DNA of 64,000 nucleotides, from contig NZ_QEQL01000007.1 of NCBI RefSeq assembly GCF_003097135.1, positions 300,680-364,679 on the forward strand, in the 5' to 3' direction. The notes under the pieces were generated by a model that had not been told where the DNA came from, did no database searches, and saw nothing but the letters and a program-made list of their open reading frames with translations. The stretch is from Pseudomonas sp. URIL14HWK12:I12. GTDB lineage: Bacteria; Pseudomonadota; Gammaproteobacteria; Pseudomonadales; Pseudomonadaceae. Positions 1 through 9,835 of the stretch are shown here, piece by piece (positions within the stretch are counted from its first letter, which is position 1; the number at the start of each line of letters is the position of its first letter). The position numbers were made by a program, and so were the translations under genes.

Positions 1-94
1 GGCCCTGACTGAACTCGAGGTCGCCGGGCAGGTCGTTTCTGAAGCCGGGCGATGGTTTGCCAGGCCACTGCCGGATACACTGCGCGCACGTTGA
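1..94 (+). CDS. dprA: DNA processing protein DprA, C-terminal fragment
   Basis: Only the last 30 codons are inside the window; the frame is open from base 2 and stops with TGA at 92-94. The residues resemble the end of the DprA/Smf C-terminal winged-helix region, which has a leucine-rich LTELEVAGQVV-type segment. DprA loads RecA on incoming single-stranded DNA during transformation. The identification rests on this short tail and on the downstream tsaC gene, a common dprA neighbour. tsaC starts 17 bases after the stop, so the two are probably cotranscribed. Confidence 0.7.
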   Translation, partial: ALTELEVAGQVVSEAGRWFARPLPDTLRAR

Positions 95-111
95 AACGGG
101 GAGTGACAGAC

Positions 112-666
112 ATGGTGAGCAGTTGGCGCACGCAACAGGCCGCGCGAGCTATTCGGGCAGGCGCAGTGCTTGCCTACCCGACCGAAGCAGTCTGGGGGCT
201 GGGGTGTGACCCTTGGGACGAAGACGCGGTGATCCGCCTGCTGGCGATCAAGTCGCGGCCGATGGCCAAGGGGTTGATTCTCATCGCCGATAACATCCGC
301 CAGTTCGACTTCCTGTTCGAAGATTATCCCCAGGACTGGCTCGACAAAATGGCCGCTACCTGGCCAGGCCCCAACACCTGGCTGGTGCCGCACCGTGACC
401 TGCTACCGGAGTGGATCACCGGCCAGCATGACAGCGTTGCCGTGCGGGTCAGTGACCACCCTTTGGTACGTGAACTGTGCGCGCTGGTCGGGCCGATCGT
501 GTCCACCTCTGCCAACCCCCAAGGCAAGGAGCCTGCGCGTACACGGCTGCGTGTCGAACAGTACTTCCGTGGCCAGGTTGACCACGTGCTCGGTGGCCCG
601 CTGGGCGGGCGCAAGAACCCGAGCGTGATTCGCGACCTGCGCTCGGGTGAGGTCATCCGCCCTTAG
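112..666 (+). CDS. tsaC: Threonylcarbamoyl-AMP synthase TsaC (YrdC/RimN)
   Basis: A 184-residue YrdC-domain protein that makes threonylcarbamoyl-AMP from threonine, bicarbonate and ATP, the first step of t6A modification of ANN-decoding tRNAs. Visible family motifs are YPTEAVWGLG near residues 21-30, the KSRPMAKGLI segment near 47-56 and STSANPQGKEPA near 135-146. The ATG at 112 follows a GGGGAG ribosome-binding site and gives the usual family length; an in-frame ATG at 52 would overlap dprA and add an atypical N-terminus. The stop overlaps the convergent qor stop by a few bases. Confidence 0.93.
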   Translation: MVSSWRTQQAARAIRAGAVLAYPTEAVWGLGCDPWDEDAVIRLLAIKSRPMAKGLILIADNIRQFDFLFEDYPQDWLDKMAATWPGPNTWLVPHRDLLPEWITGQHDSVAVRVSDHPLVRELCALVGPIVSTSANPQGKEPARTRLRVEQYFRGQVDHVLGGPLGGRKNPSVIRDLRSGEVIRP

Positions 667-1637
667 GGCAGCAGAATGGTCGAGCCTGTGGTCCGCCGGC
701 CGGAAAGCTCGGTGTGGGCCTTGGCCGCCTCGGCCAGCGGGTAGCGTTGGTTGATCTCGATGTTCAGCTTGCCGCTGGTGATCATGCCGAACAGCTCGTC
801 TGCCATGCCTTGCAGCGCCGATGGCACAGCGTAGGTGGCCAGGGTGGGGCGTGTGACGTACAGCGACCCCTTGCTGGCCAGCACCCCAAGGTTCACCCCG
901 CTTACTGCGCCGGACGCATTCCCGAAGCTCACCAGCAGGCCGCGAGGAGCCACGCAATCGAGTGAGGTTTCCCAGGTATCCTTGCCCACGCCGTCGTAGA
1001 CCACCGGGCACTTCTTGCCGTCGGTCAGTTCCAGCACCCGCTGGGCCACGTTCTCATGGCTGTAGTCGATCACTTCCCAGGCACCGGCGGCTTTGGCCTT
1101 GGCGGCCTTTTCCGGGGAGCTGACGGTGCCGATCACCTTGGCGCCCAGGGCCTTGGCCCATTGGCAGGCCAGCAGCCCTACACCCCCCGCCGCCGCATGA
1201 AACAGAATAGTTTCGCCCGCCTCCACCCGATACGTCTGGCGCATCAGGTATTGCACGGTCAAACCCTTGAGCATCACCGCTGCGGCCTGTTCGAACGAGA
1301 TGGCTTCCGGCAGCTTCACGAGCACGTTGGCCGGTAGCACATGGACGTCGCTGTAGGCACCCAGGGGGCCGCCAGCATGGGCCACGCGGTCACCCGGTTT
1401 CAGATGGGTGACGGCGCTGCCGACGGCCTCGACTTCGCCCGCAGCTTCGGTGCCAAGCCCTGATGGGAAGTTCGAGATCGGGTAGAGGCCGCCACGGAAA
1501 TAGGTGTCGATGTAATTCAGGCCGATGGCCTTGTTGCGTACCCGCACCTCATTCGGGCCTGGTTCGGCGGGGGTGTAGTCGACGTATTGCAGGACTTCCG
1601 GGCCGCCGGTGGCGTCGAACTGGATACGTTTGGCCAT
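663..1637 (-). CDS. qor: NADPH:quinone reductase, zeta-crystallin type
   Basis: A 324-residue medium-chain dehydrogenase/reductase of the zinc-independent quinone oxidoreductase branch, reducing quinones with NADPH in the cytoplasm. The N-terminal GroES-like half is followed by a Rossmann half with the nucleotide-binding motif AAAGGVG near residues 149-155. The cysteine and histidine ligands of zinc alcohol dehydrogenases are not evident. The ATG at 1637 has a GGAGAT-like ribosome-binding site. The gene is divergent from hemF and convergent with tsaC; qor beside hemF/aroE is a familiar Pseudomonas arrangement. Confidence 0.92.
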   Translation of the reverse strand: MAKRIQFDATGGPEVLQYVDYTPAEPGPNEVRVRNKAIGLNYIDTYFRGGLYPISNFPSGLGTEAAGEVEAVGSAVTHLKPGDRVAHAGGPLGAYSDVHVLPANVLVKLPEAISFEQAAAVMLKGLTVQYLMRQTYRVEAGETILFHAAAGGVGLLACQWAKALGAKVIGTVSSPEKAAKAKAAGAWEVIDYSHENVAQRVLELTDGKKCPVVYDGVGKDTWETSLDCVAPRGLLVSFGNASGAVSGVNLGVLASKGSLYVTRPTLATYAVPSALQGMADELFGMITSGKLNIEINQRYPLAEAAKAHTELSGRRTTGSTILLP

Positions 1638-1787
1638 GGTGATCTCCTTCGGGCAGGGGCAAAGCACCTATCGGACGCCTTTGCAGCAGCTTCGTCAACT
1701 GCTGGCACGCCCGGCTCGGTGATATGCTGGGCGCCGTTTTCACCGGGCCGCCAGTGCCGCTGGCGCCCCTCGCGTCGAGGTCAGTCC

Positions 1788-2723
1788 ATGAGCCACCCCC
1801 GTACCGAAGCCGTCAAAACCTACCTGCTGGGCCTGCAAGACCGCATTTGCCAGGCACTTGAAGCCGAAGACGGCGGCGGCTGTTTCACCGAAGAGGCCTG
1901 GGTGCGCGAGGCCGGCGGTGGCGGCCGTACGCGGGTGATGGCAGAAGGCGCGCTGATCGAAAAAGGGGGCGTCAACTTCTCCCATGTCTTCGGCGCCGGG
2001 CTGCCTCCTTCGGCCAGTGCCCACCGGCCTGAGCTTGCCGGGCGCGGGTTCGAAGCGCTGGGGGTGTCGCTGGTGATTCACCCGCACAACCCTCATGTGC
2101 CGACCTCTCACGCCAATGTGCGGTTTTTCATTGCCGAGAAGGAAGGCGAAGAGCCGGTGTGGTGGTTCGGCGGCGGCTTCGACCTTACGCCCTACTACGC
2201 CCACGAAGAAGACTGCGTGCACTGGCACCGGGTGGCCGAACGGGCCTGTGCGCCGTTCGGCGCGGACGTCTACCCGCGCTACAAGGCCTGGTGCGACCGC
2301 TATTTCCATCTCAAGCACCGCGGTGAGCCCCGCGGTATCGGCGGGTTGTTCTTCGACGACCTGAACGAATGGGACTTCGACACCAGCTTTGCCTTCATGC
2401 GCGCGATCGGCGACGCTTACATCGAGGCTTACCTGCCCATCGTACAGCGGCGCCGGCAGCTCGCCTGGACGCCGGAGCAACGTGAATTCCAGGAATACCG
2501 CCGCGGGCGTTACGTCGAATTCAACCTGGTCTACGACCGCGGCACACTGTTTGGCCTGCAGTCGGGCGGGCGTACCGAGTCGATCCTCATGTCGCTGCCA
2601 CCGCAGGTGCGCTGGGGCTACGATTGGCGCCCTGCGCCTGGCAGCGCTGAAGCACGGCTGACCGACTACTTTCTTCAGGACCGTGACTGGCTCGGCCTGA
2701 ACCCTGAAAACCACGCGCCTTGA
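1788..2723 (+). CDS. hemF: Aerobic coproporphyrinogen-III oxidase HemF
   Basis: An oxygen-dependent enzyme that decarboxylates two propionates of coproporphyrinogen III to give protoporphyrinogen IX in haem synthesis. Family signatures are HPHNPHVPTSHANVRFF, WWFGGGFDLTPYY, the YFHLKHRGEPRGIGG segment and the C-terminal RYVEFNLVYDRGT. The 311-residue length is normal. The ATG at 1788 is preceded by GAGGT at a good distance; the frame is open further upstream without better support. aroE follows after 18 bases, so the two are likely cotranscribed. Confidence 0.96.
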   Translation: MSHPRTEAVKTYLLGLQDRICQALEAEDGGGCFTEEAWVREAGGGGRTRVMAEGALIEKGGVNFSHVFGAGLPPSASAHRPELAGRGFEALGVSLVIHPHNPHVPTSHANVRFFIAEKEGEEPVWWFGGGFDLTPYYAHEEDCVHWHRVAERACAPFGADVYPRYKAWCDRYFHLKHRGEPRGIGGLFFDDLNEWDFDTSFAFMRAIGDAYIEAYLPIVQRRRQLAWTPEQREFQEYRRGRYVEFNLVYDRGTLFGLQSGGRTESILMSLPPQVRWGYDWRPAPGSAEARLTDYFLQDRDWLGLNPENHAP

Positions 2724-2741
2724 CCGCAGGAAGTTTCTGTA

Positions 2742-3563
2742 ATGGACCGTTACGTCGTTTTTGGAAACCCGATTGCCCATAGCAAATCGCCGTTGATCCA
2801 CCGCCTCTTTGCAGAGCAAACAGCACAGCAGTTGGACTACAGCACTCAGCTGGCACCGCTGGACGGGTTCACGGCTTGCGCCAGGGGCTTCTTCCATCAG
2901 GGCGGCCTGGGGGCCAACGTGACCGTACCCTTCAAGGAAGAGGCGTTCCGCCTGTGTGACGAACTGACCGAGCGTGCCCGGCGGGCCGGCGCGGTAAACA
3001 TGCTCAGCCGCCTGGAAGATGGCAGCGTGCGAGGCGACAACACCGATGGTGAAGGCCTGGTGCGCGACCTGATGAGCAACGCCGGCGCTACGTTGGCGGG
3101 TAAGCGCATTCTGTTGCTAGGTGCGGGCGGCGCCGTACGTGGGGTGCTTGAGCCGCTCCTGGAACAGGAGCCCGAGGCGCTGGTGATCGCCAACCGCACG
3201 CTGGAAAAAGCCGAGCTTCTAGCGGAGATGTTCGCCGAACTGGGGCCGGTAAGCGCCAGCGCTTTCGGTGTGCTCGCCGAGCCGTTCGACGTGATCATCA
3301 ACGCCACCGCCGCCAGCCTGGCAGGGGAACTGCCACCGTTGGCGGCCAGCCTCATCGCCCCCGGCCGCACCCTGTGCTACGACATGATGTATGGCAAAGA
3401 GCCCACGCCTTTCTTACGTTGGGCCTCCGAGCATAAGGCGGCCCAGGCGATCGATGGGCTGGGCATGCTGGTGGAGCAGGCTGCAGTGGCGTTCCGCGCC
3501 TGGCGAAGCGTGGAGGTGGACACTGCCGTGGTGCTTCGCCAACTGCGGGAGCAACTGGGCTAG
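2742..3563 (+). CDS. aroE: Shikimate dehydrogenase AroE
   Basis: A 273-residue NADP-dependent enzyme reducing 3-dehydroshikimate to shikimate in aromatic amino acid synthesis. The substrate motif GNPIAHSKSP is at residues 8-17, the catalytic lysine lies in NVTVPFKEEA, the aspartate in GDNTDGEGL, and the nucleotide loop is LLGAGGAVRG. The C-terminal DGLGMLVEQAA segment is also typical. An AGGAAG ribosome-binding site precedes the ATG. It sits 18 bases after hemF. Confidence 0.96.
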   Translation: MDRYVVFGNPIAHSKSPLIHRLFAEQTAQQLDYSTQLAPLDGFTACARGFFHQGGLGANVTVPFKEEAFRLCDELTERARRAGAVNMLSRLEDGSVRGDNTDGEGLVRDLMSNAGATLAGKRILLLGAGGAVRGVLEPLLEQEPEALVIANRTLEKAELLAEMFAELGPVSASAFGVLAEPFDVIINATAASLAGELPPLAASLIAPGRTLCYDMMYGKEPTPFLRWASEHKAAQAIDGLGMLVEQAAVAFRAWRSVEVDTAVVLRQLREQLG

Positions 3564-3569
3564 CTGCTT

Positions 3570-3598
3570 AGGCCGGTGATCAAGTGGCAGGCCGGCCT
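3570..3598. terminator. Possible bidirectional terminator between aroE and choX
   Basis: AGGCCGG at 3570-3576 pairs with CCGGCCT at 3592-3598 in the 48-base gap between two convergent genes. The stem is only 7 bp and the flanking T-runs are poor, so this is tentative. Confidence 0.35.
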
Positions 3599-3611
3599 TG
3601 ATTCACATTGC

Positions 3612-4529
3612 TCAGAGCTTGGCCTTCACCGCCGCGAGTGCCTCCTTGCCGTCGACCGTCTTCACGCCGGCCAGCCATTTATCCAGCACCTCTGGATGGG
3701 CCTTGAGCCAGGCCTTGGCCGCATCGGTGTTGCTCTTCTTGGTATCCACCACGTCGGCCATGATGGTGTTTTCCATCTCGGGCGTGAACATCAGCTGGGT
3801 CAGCAACTTGCCGACCTGCGGGCAGGCCTCGGCATAGCCGGGGCGGGTCAAGGTAAACACGCTGCCGGTTGCGCCGAAGTATTTTTCGCCACCGGTCAGG
3901 TATTTCATCTTCAGCTTCACGTTCATCGGGTGCGGCTGCCAGCCCAGGAACACGATGAACCTCTCGCGGCGCACGGCGCGGTCTACCTCGGCGAGCATGG
4001 CCTGCTCGCTGGACTCAGTGAGCTTCCAGTCGCCGAGGTTGAAGTCATTCTTCTTGATGATGTCCTGAAGCGACTGGTTGGCCGGCGCCCCCGCACCGAT
4101 ACCGTAGATCTTGTGGTCGAACTTGTCGGCCTGCTTGCTGAGGTCAGCGAAGTCATGCACGCCTGCGTTGTATACATAATCCGGGACAGCCAACGTGAAT
4201 TCGGTGCCTTCCAGGTTCTTGGCCAGTTGCACCACCTTGCCGTTGGCGATGAACTGGTCGTAGAAACCTTGCTGCGCGGGCATCCAGTTACCCAGGAAGA
4301 CGTCCACCTGGCCGTCGCGCAGGCCGCCGTAGGTGATCGGCACTGCCAGTGAGTCTACCTTCACCTGATAACCCATGCTCTCCAGCAAAAAGCCGGTGAT
4401 GGCGTTGGTCGCGGCAATGTCGCTCCACCCCGGGTCGGCCATCCTGACCGGGCTGCAACTTTGTTCGGCCCAAGCGCCGGCACTCACGGCCATCATGCTT
4501 GCGGCCATCACGGTGGTTATCGTCTTCAT
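3612..4529 (-). CDS. choX: Choline/betaine ABC transporter substrate-binding protein, ChoX type
   Basis: A 305-residue periplasmic binding protein of the OpuAC/glycine-betaine type with a signal peptide at residues 1-21 ending ...AGAWA. It carries the family DPGWSDIAATNA segment near the N-terminus and a VFLGNWMPA segment. No permease or ATPase gene is adjacent, so it must either work with components encoded elsewhere or serve as an orphan binding protein. Its start lies 14 bases after the betC stop, which makes a betC-choX operon and points to choline released from choline-O-sulfate as the ligand. Ligand specificity was not verified residue by residue. Confidence 0.85.
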   Translation of the reverse strand: MKTITTVMAASMMAVSAGAWAEQSCSPVRMADPGWSDIAATNAITGFLLESMGYQVKVDSLAVPITYGGLRDGQVDVFLGNWMPAQQGFYDQFIANGKVVQLAKNLEGTEFTLAVPDYVYNAGVHDFADLSKQADKFDHKIYGIGAGAPANQSLQDIIKKNDFNLGDWKLTESSEQAMLAEVDRAVRRERFIVFLGWQPHPMNVKLKMKYLTGGEKYFGATGSVFTLTRPGYAEACPQVGKLLTQLMFTPEMENTIMADVVDTKKSNTDAAKAWLKAHPEVLDKWLAGVKTVDGKEALAAVKAKL

Positions 4530-4543
4530 GGCTTCCCCTTTTT

Positions 4544-6061
4544 CTACTCGGATTGGCAGGGTTGTGGATAACGTGCCCTGCGCTCCAGATCGTCCAGGTC
4601 GATATGGTTGCGCATGTATTGCTGGCTGGCATCGACCAGCGGCTGGTGATCCCAGCTCTTGAGTTGGCCCTGGGCCAGGGAGGTTGCGACGAAACGGCGC
4701 CGCCGCTGGCTGGCCAGCACCTGTTGGTGGATCGCTTGCATGTCCCATTTACCCCGTGCCTCGGCCAGGAAGCGGTCGAACAGCTCACGGTGATCGGGCG
4801 CGCTGCTCAGGTCCTCGCGTTCGTGAGGGTCTTGCCGCACGTTGTACAGCAGGCAAGGGTCGGCTTCACTGTAGATGAACTTGTAGTCGCCGCGGCGGAT
4901 CATCATCAGCGGGCTGTTCGTGCCCTCGGCCATGTACTCGCCAAACACTTCATCGTGGGCGCCGCTGCCGTCAAGGTGGCCCAGCAGCGAGCGGCCATCG
5001 AGCGGCAGCTGTGGCTGCACCTGGCCCCCGGCCAGCTCCACCAGCGTTGGCAGCAGGTCGGCGGTGGAAACCGAAGCACTGACCCGCCTGGCGCCGAACT
5101 GGCCCGGGGCGTGGATCAACAAAGGCACTCGTGCCGACATCTCGAACCAGTGCATCTTGTACCAGAGGCCGCGCTCTCCCAGCATGTCGCCGTGGTCGCC
5201 AGAGAACACGATGATGGTGTCATCGGCCAGGCCGCATTCTTCCAGCGTGGCCAGCAGCCGCCCGACGTTGTGGTCGATGTAGCTGCACGCGCCAAAGTAA
5301 GCGCGGCGGGCATCGCGGATCTTGTTTTCCGGTAGCGGCTTGCGCCAAAGGTCGTAGACCTTGAGCAGCCGCTGAGAGTGCGGGTCGAGCGCCTGTTGGT
5401 CGGGCACGTTCGCCGGCATCGGGATGTCGTCGTCGCTGTACAGGTCCCAGAACGGCTTGGGGATGGTGTAGGGGTCGTGCGGATGGGTCATCGACACGGT
5501 CAGGCAGAAGGGGCGCCCACTGGCCTCGCGTACATGGTCATACAGATACTGCTGGGCCTTGAAGACCACCTCTTCGTCGAAATCGAGCTGGTTGGTGCGC
5601 ACGCACGGCCCGGCCTGCAGCACCGACGACATGTTGTGGTACCAGCTGGGGCGCACGTCTGGCTCGTCCCAGTTCACTGCCCAGCCGTAGTCGGCAGGGT
5701 AGATATCGCTGGTCAGGCGCTGCTCGTAGCCATGCAACTGATCCGGGCCGCAGAAGTGCATCTTGCCCGACAGCGCAGTGTGGTAGCCCAGCTTGCGCAA
5801 GTAGTGGGCATAGGTAGGGACGTCGGCGGCGAAATCGGCAGCGTTGTCGTAAGCGCCGATTTTGCTGGGGAGTTGGCCGCTGACCAAGGTAAAGCGCGAG
5901 GGTGCGCACAACGGGCTGTTGCAGTAGGCGGAGTCGAAAAGCACCCCTTCGCTGGCAAGGCGCGAAAGGTGAGGCAACTTGATCGGCGACGGGTTGTAAA
6001 ACGGCAGCAGAGGTGCGGCCATCTGGTCGGCCATCAGAAATAGAATGTTCTTGCGTTTCAT
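4544..6061 (-). CDS. betC: Choline-sulfatase BetC
   Basis: A 505-residue type I sulfatase that hydrolyses choline-O-sulfate to choline and sulfate, feeding glycine betaine synthesis and sulfur supply. The N-terminal metal site MADQ is at residues 10-13. The sulfatase signature CAPSR has Cys52 as the probable formylglycine precursor, and SGDHGDMLGERG is present further on. The C-terminal region matches the choline-sulfatase subfamily. The ATG at 6061 gives the usual family start MKRKNILFLMADQ; another in-frame start lies 6 codons upstream. It is transcribed away from a LysR gene and with choX. Confidence 0.93.
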   Translation of the reverse strand: MKRKNILFLMADQMAAPLLPFYNPSPIKLPHLSRLASEGVLFDSAYCNSPLCAPSRFTLVSGQLPSKIGAYDNAADFAADVPTYAHYLRKLGYHTALSGKMHFCGPDQLHGYEQRLTSDIYPADYGWAVNWDEPDVRPSWYHNMSSVLQAGPCVRTNQLDFDEEVVFKAQQYLYDHVREASGRPFCLTVSMTHPHDPYTIPKPFWDLYSDDDIPMPANVPDQQALDPHSQRLLKVYDLWRKPLPENKIRDARRAYFGACSYIDHNVGRLLATLEECGLADDTIIVFSGDHGDMLGERGLWYKMHWFEMSARVPLLIHAPGQFGARRVSASVSTADLLPTLVELAGGQVQPQLPLDGRSLLGHLDGSGAHDEVFGEYMAEGTNSPLMMIRRGDYKFIYSEADPCLLYNVRQDPHEREDLSSAPDHRELFDRFLAEARGKWDMQAIHQQVLASQRRRRFVATSLAQGQLKSWDHQPLVDASQQYMRNHIDLDDLERRARYPQPCQSE

Positions 6062-6175
6062 AAGATCGCAGCGTTCCATTGTGGTGGGTTATGCGATATT
6101 GCTGGGAATAGAATGAAGGGCCGCGTCCGTTGGCGTAAATACCGTAGTCGATAATGCCTAGGATAAGTGCAGCTT
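6062..6175. promoter_or_regulatory. Divergent control region of betC-choX and its LysR regulator
   Basis: This 114-base region separates the divergent starts of betC and a LysR-type gene. That geometry is typical for a LysR regulator acting on the adjacent operon. No exact operator was assigned. Confidence 0.5.
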
Positions 6176-7108
6176 ATGTTTGAAAGTCTCGGAGCGGTCT
6201 CGCTCGATGCCTTGCGTGCCTTCGAAGCCGCCGCGCGGCATCGCAGTTTTACCGCTGCCGCTGCGGAGCTCGGCACTACCCAGCCCGCCATCAGCCAGCA
6301 GATCAAACGCCTTGAGGAGCAACTGGCCGTGCGCCTGTTCGACCGGGTGTACCGCGGGATAGACCTGACCGATGCCGGCGCTACCTTGTTCGAGCATGTG
6401 CAGGCGGGCCTGCAGAATATCGACACGGGCCTGGGCGCCATCACTGCGCAAGGCCAGCACGAAGTGCTGCAGGTCGCGACGGACTTCGCCTTCGCCGCCT
6501 ATTGGCTGATGCCGCGGCTGCACCGTTTTCACCAGGCTCACCCGCAGGTGGATGTGAGCCTGGTCACCTCCGAGCGCAGCCATGGCATGTTGCGCAGCGA
6601 TATCGACGTCGCCGTGCTGTTCGGGGATGGTCGATTCCGCCAAGGCGAGAGCCACTGGCTGTTCGATGAGCAGGTATTTCCGGTGTGTAGCCCCCGGCTG
6701 CTGGATACCGCCGCTACGCCGCTGTCGCTCAAGGCGTTGCGCGAGCTGCCGCTGTTGCACTTGCGTGGCGAAACCAGCAGCCAGTGGTTCGACTGGGCGC
6801 GGCTTTTTCGCCATTGGGAAATTCCCGCCCAGCCCACTCCAGGCCAGTTGCGTTTCGACAATTACACTTTGCTGATCCAGGCTGCGATCGCCGGGCAGGG
6901 GGTCGCCATCGGCTGGAAGCACCTGGTAGATGCCCTGCTCGACCAAGGCTTGCTGTGCCGCCCGTTCGAACAGAGTGCACGCTCGAACATGGGTTATTAC
7001 GTCGTATTGCCCACGCGCAAGCGCCGCAGCCGGACCATCCAGCGTTTTGTCGACTGGTTGCTGGCCGAGCAGGTCGGCCCGCTGGCCCCGGAACGGTTCG
7101 CCCGTTGA
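6176..7108 (+). CDS. LysR-type regulator of choline-sulfate use
   Basis: A 310-residue LysR transcription factor with an N-terminal winged helix-turn-helix (about residues 10-65, including TQPAISQQIKRLEEQ) and a periplasmic-binding-like effector domain. It is divergent from betC-choX, so it is inferred to activate that operon in response to choline-O-sulfate or choline; the sequence matches the choline-sulfate-utilisation LysR type as recalled. The ATG at 6176 was chosen. A GTG at 6167 in the same frame lies too close to the AGGA ribosome-binding site. Confidence 0.85.
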   Translation: MFESLGAVSLDALRAFEAAARHRSFTAAAAELGTTQPAISQQIKRLEEQLAVRLFDRVYRGIDLTDAGATLFEHVQAGLQNIDTGLGAITAQGQHEVLQVATDFAFAAYWLMPRLHRFHQAHPQVDVSLVTSERSHGMLRSDIDVAVLFGDGRFRQGESHWLFDEQVFPVCSPRLLDTAATPLSLKALRELPLLHLRGETSSQWFDWARLFRHWEIPAQPTPGQLRFDNYTLLIQAAIAGQGVAIGWKHLVDALLDQGLLCRPFEQSARSNMGYYVVLPTRKRRSRTIQRFVDWLLAEQVGPLAPERFAR

Positions 7109-7121
7109 TGCGCAGGCAGCG

Positions 7122-7538
7122 TTAGTTCAGCACGCCGCTCAGGATCTCGTAAATCACGGTGGTGCCCACCGCTACCAGCACCACGTCTGGACCGACCCGG
7201 CGCCACTCGTAGCCGTCATAGCGAGGCAGGTGCGCCAGGGCGCGGCGATCGAGCGGGCGGCCATAGCCGTGCGGCAAAGGCTGGCCTTTGACCAGGTGTA
7301 CCCCGGGTGGCATGGGTCGGCCGTGACCGAAATCGCCCCGATGATCGCTGATGCTCTGGCGCACCGGGCCAAAGTCGCGGGGTGGTTGCGGCCCCCGGCC
7401 GGGTTGGCCATGAGCCGCTGGTGGGTGGCCGCCATGGCCTGGGCCATGTTTGTCCGGGCCAGGGTCGGCTTGAACCAAAGGCGCTGTAGCCAACAGTGCA
7501 ACACTCAGCGCACTGATCAGTGAGGTGGGCCATTTCAT
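7122..7538 (-). CDS. RcnB-family periplasmic protein
   Basis: A small secreted protein of 138 residues with a signal peptide (about residues 1-24) and a His/Gly/Pro-rich middle. The C-terminal half resembles the RcnB domain: DYRGDFGHG-like repeats, then GYEWRRVGPDVVLVAVGTTVIYEIL. In enterobacteria RcnB modulates nickel/cobalt efflux, but the Pseudomonas members are uncharacterised. Of two adjacent ATGs, the one at 7538 lies 7 bases from the GAGGA site and was preferred over 7541. It is convergent with the LysR gene. Confidence 0.75.
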   Translation of the reverse strand: MKWPTSLISALSVALLATAPLVQADPGPDKHGPGHGGHPPAAHGQPGRGPQPPRDFGPVRQSISDHRGDFGHGRPMPPGVHLVKGQPLPHGYGRPLDRRALAHLPRYDGYEWRRVGPDVVLVAVGTTVIYEILSGVLN

Positions 7539-7574
7539 CATTCATTCCTCGGCGAGCGCCCGCACGCGGGCAAC

Positions 7575-7608
7575 AAAAAGGGGCGCGAACCCTGTGCTCG
7601 CGCCCCTT
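7575..7608 (-). terminator. Rho-independent terminator of trpBA
   Basis: An 11-bp perfect stem (AAGGGGCGCGA at 7578-7588 with TCGCGCCCCTT at 7598-7608) and a 9-base loop. On the minus strand it is followed by a T-run (7575-7579), as expected for transcripts coming from trpA. Confidence 0.85.
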
Positions 7609-7698
7609 GCGTTCTTGCCCGTTAGTGCCTGAAAAACCGAGGTAATTCCTCTGTATCCGAAACTTTACCCTGCCCTGGCACTGCCTTTACATTCGCCC

Positions 7699-8507
7699 TT
7701 ACAGGCGGGCGCTGCGTACGCCTTCAGCCAGCTGTTTGCACAAGCCCAACACGCCTTCGACAGCCTCGCCCGGCGTCGCAGCCTTGGCGATCTGATCGAC
7801 AAGCGCCGAGCCCACGACCACGCCGTCGGCAAGGCGCGCGATGGCGGCTGCTTGCTCTGGGGTGCGGATGCCGAAGCCGACGCTGATCGGCAGGTCGGTA
7901 TGCCGACGCAGGCGCTCCACGGCTTCGGTCACGTGCTCGGCGGTCGCCGAGCCGGCCCCGGTCACACCGGCCACCGACACGTAGTAGACGAACCCGGAAC
8001 TCCCGTTCAGCACGGTGGGCAGGCGCACGTCGTCGGTGGTGGGGGTGGTCAGGCGGATGAAGTCGATACCCGCAGCCTGTGCCGGGTCGCACAGGTCGTG
8101 GTTATGCTCTGGCGGCAGGTCGACCACGATCAGGCCGTCGACGCCGGCCTCTGTCGCATCGGCGATGAAGCGCTCGATGCCATAGTTATGGATCGGGTTG
8201 AAATAGCCCATCAGTACCAGCGGCGTGCTGCGGTCGCCTGCCCGAAAATCACGGGCCATCTGCAGGGTCTTGGTCAGGGTCTGACGGGCCTTCAGGGCAC
8301 GGATGTTGGCCAGCTGGATGGCCGGGCCATCGGCCATCGGGTCAGTGAACGGCATGCCCAGCTCGATCACATCGGCGCCAGCCTGCGGCAGGCCCTTGAG
8401 GATCGCCAGCGAGGTGTCGTAGTCCGGGTCGCCGGAGGTGACGAAAGTGACCAGCGCGGCGCGGTTGGCTTGCTTGAGCTCGTCGAAGCGGTTTTGCAGG
8501 CGGCTCA

Positions 8508-8508
<1 letters not shown>
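7699..8508 (-). CDS. trpA: Tryptophan synthase alpha chain TrpA
   Basis: A 269-residue TIM-barrel subunit that cleaves indole-3-glycerol phosphate and passes indole to TrpB. The signature VIELGMPFTDPMADGPAIQ carries the catalytic Glu and Asp, and GYFNPIHNYG and the phosphate loop GFGIRTPEQ are present. The start at 8508 overlaps the trpB stop by one base (TGATG), implying translational coupling. A strong terminator lies downstream. Confidence 0.97.
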
Positions 8509-9728
<1,220 letters not shown>

Positions 9729-9835
9729 GGATCACTCCTGCGGGAGGGTGGCTAGACAATGGGTTCACTTTACCTACCCCACGCCAGGCTGAAAACCGAT
9801 AAGATCGCCATAACCTGTCAGGAAAACTCACCTAT
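9729..9835. promoter_or_regulatory. Divergent trpI/trpBA control region
   Basis: A 107-base intergenic region between divergent starts. In P. aeruginosa and P. putida, TrpI with indoleglycerol phosphate binds such a region to activate trpBA. The individual TrpI sites were not assigned here. Confidence 0.6.
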
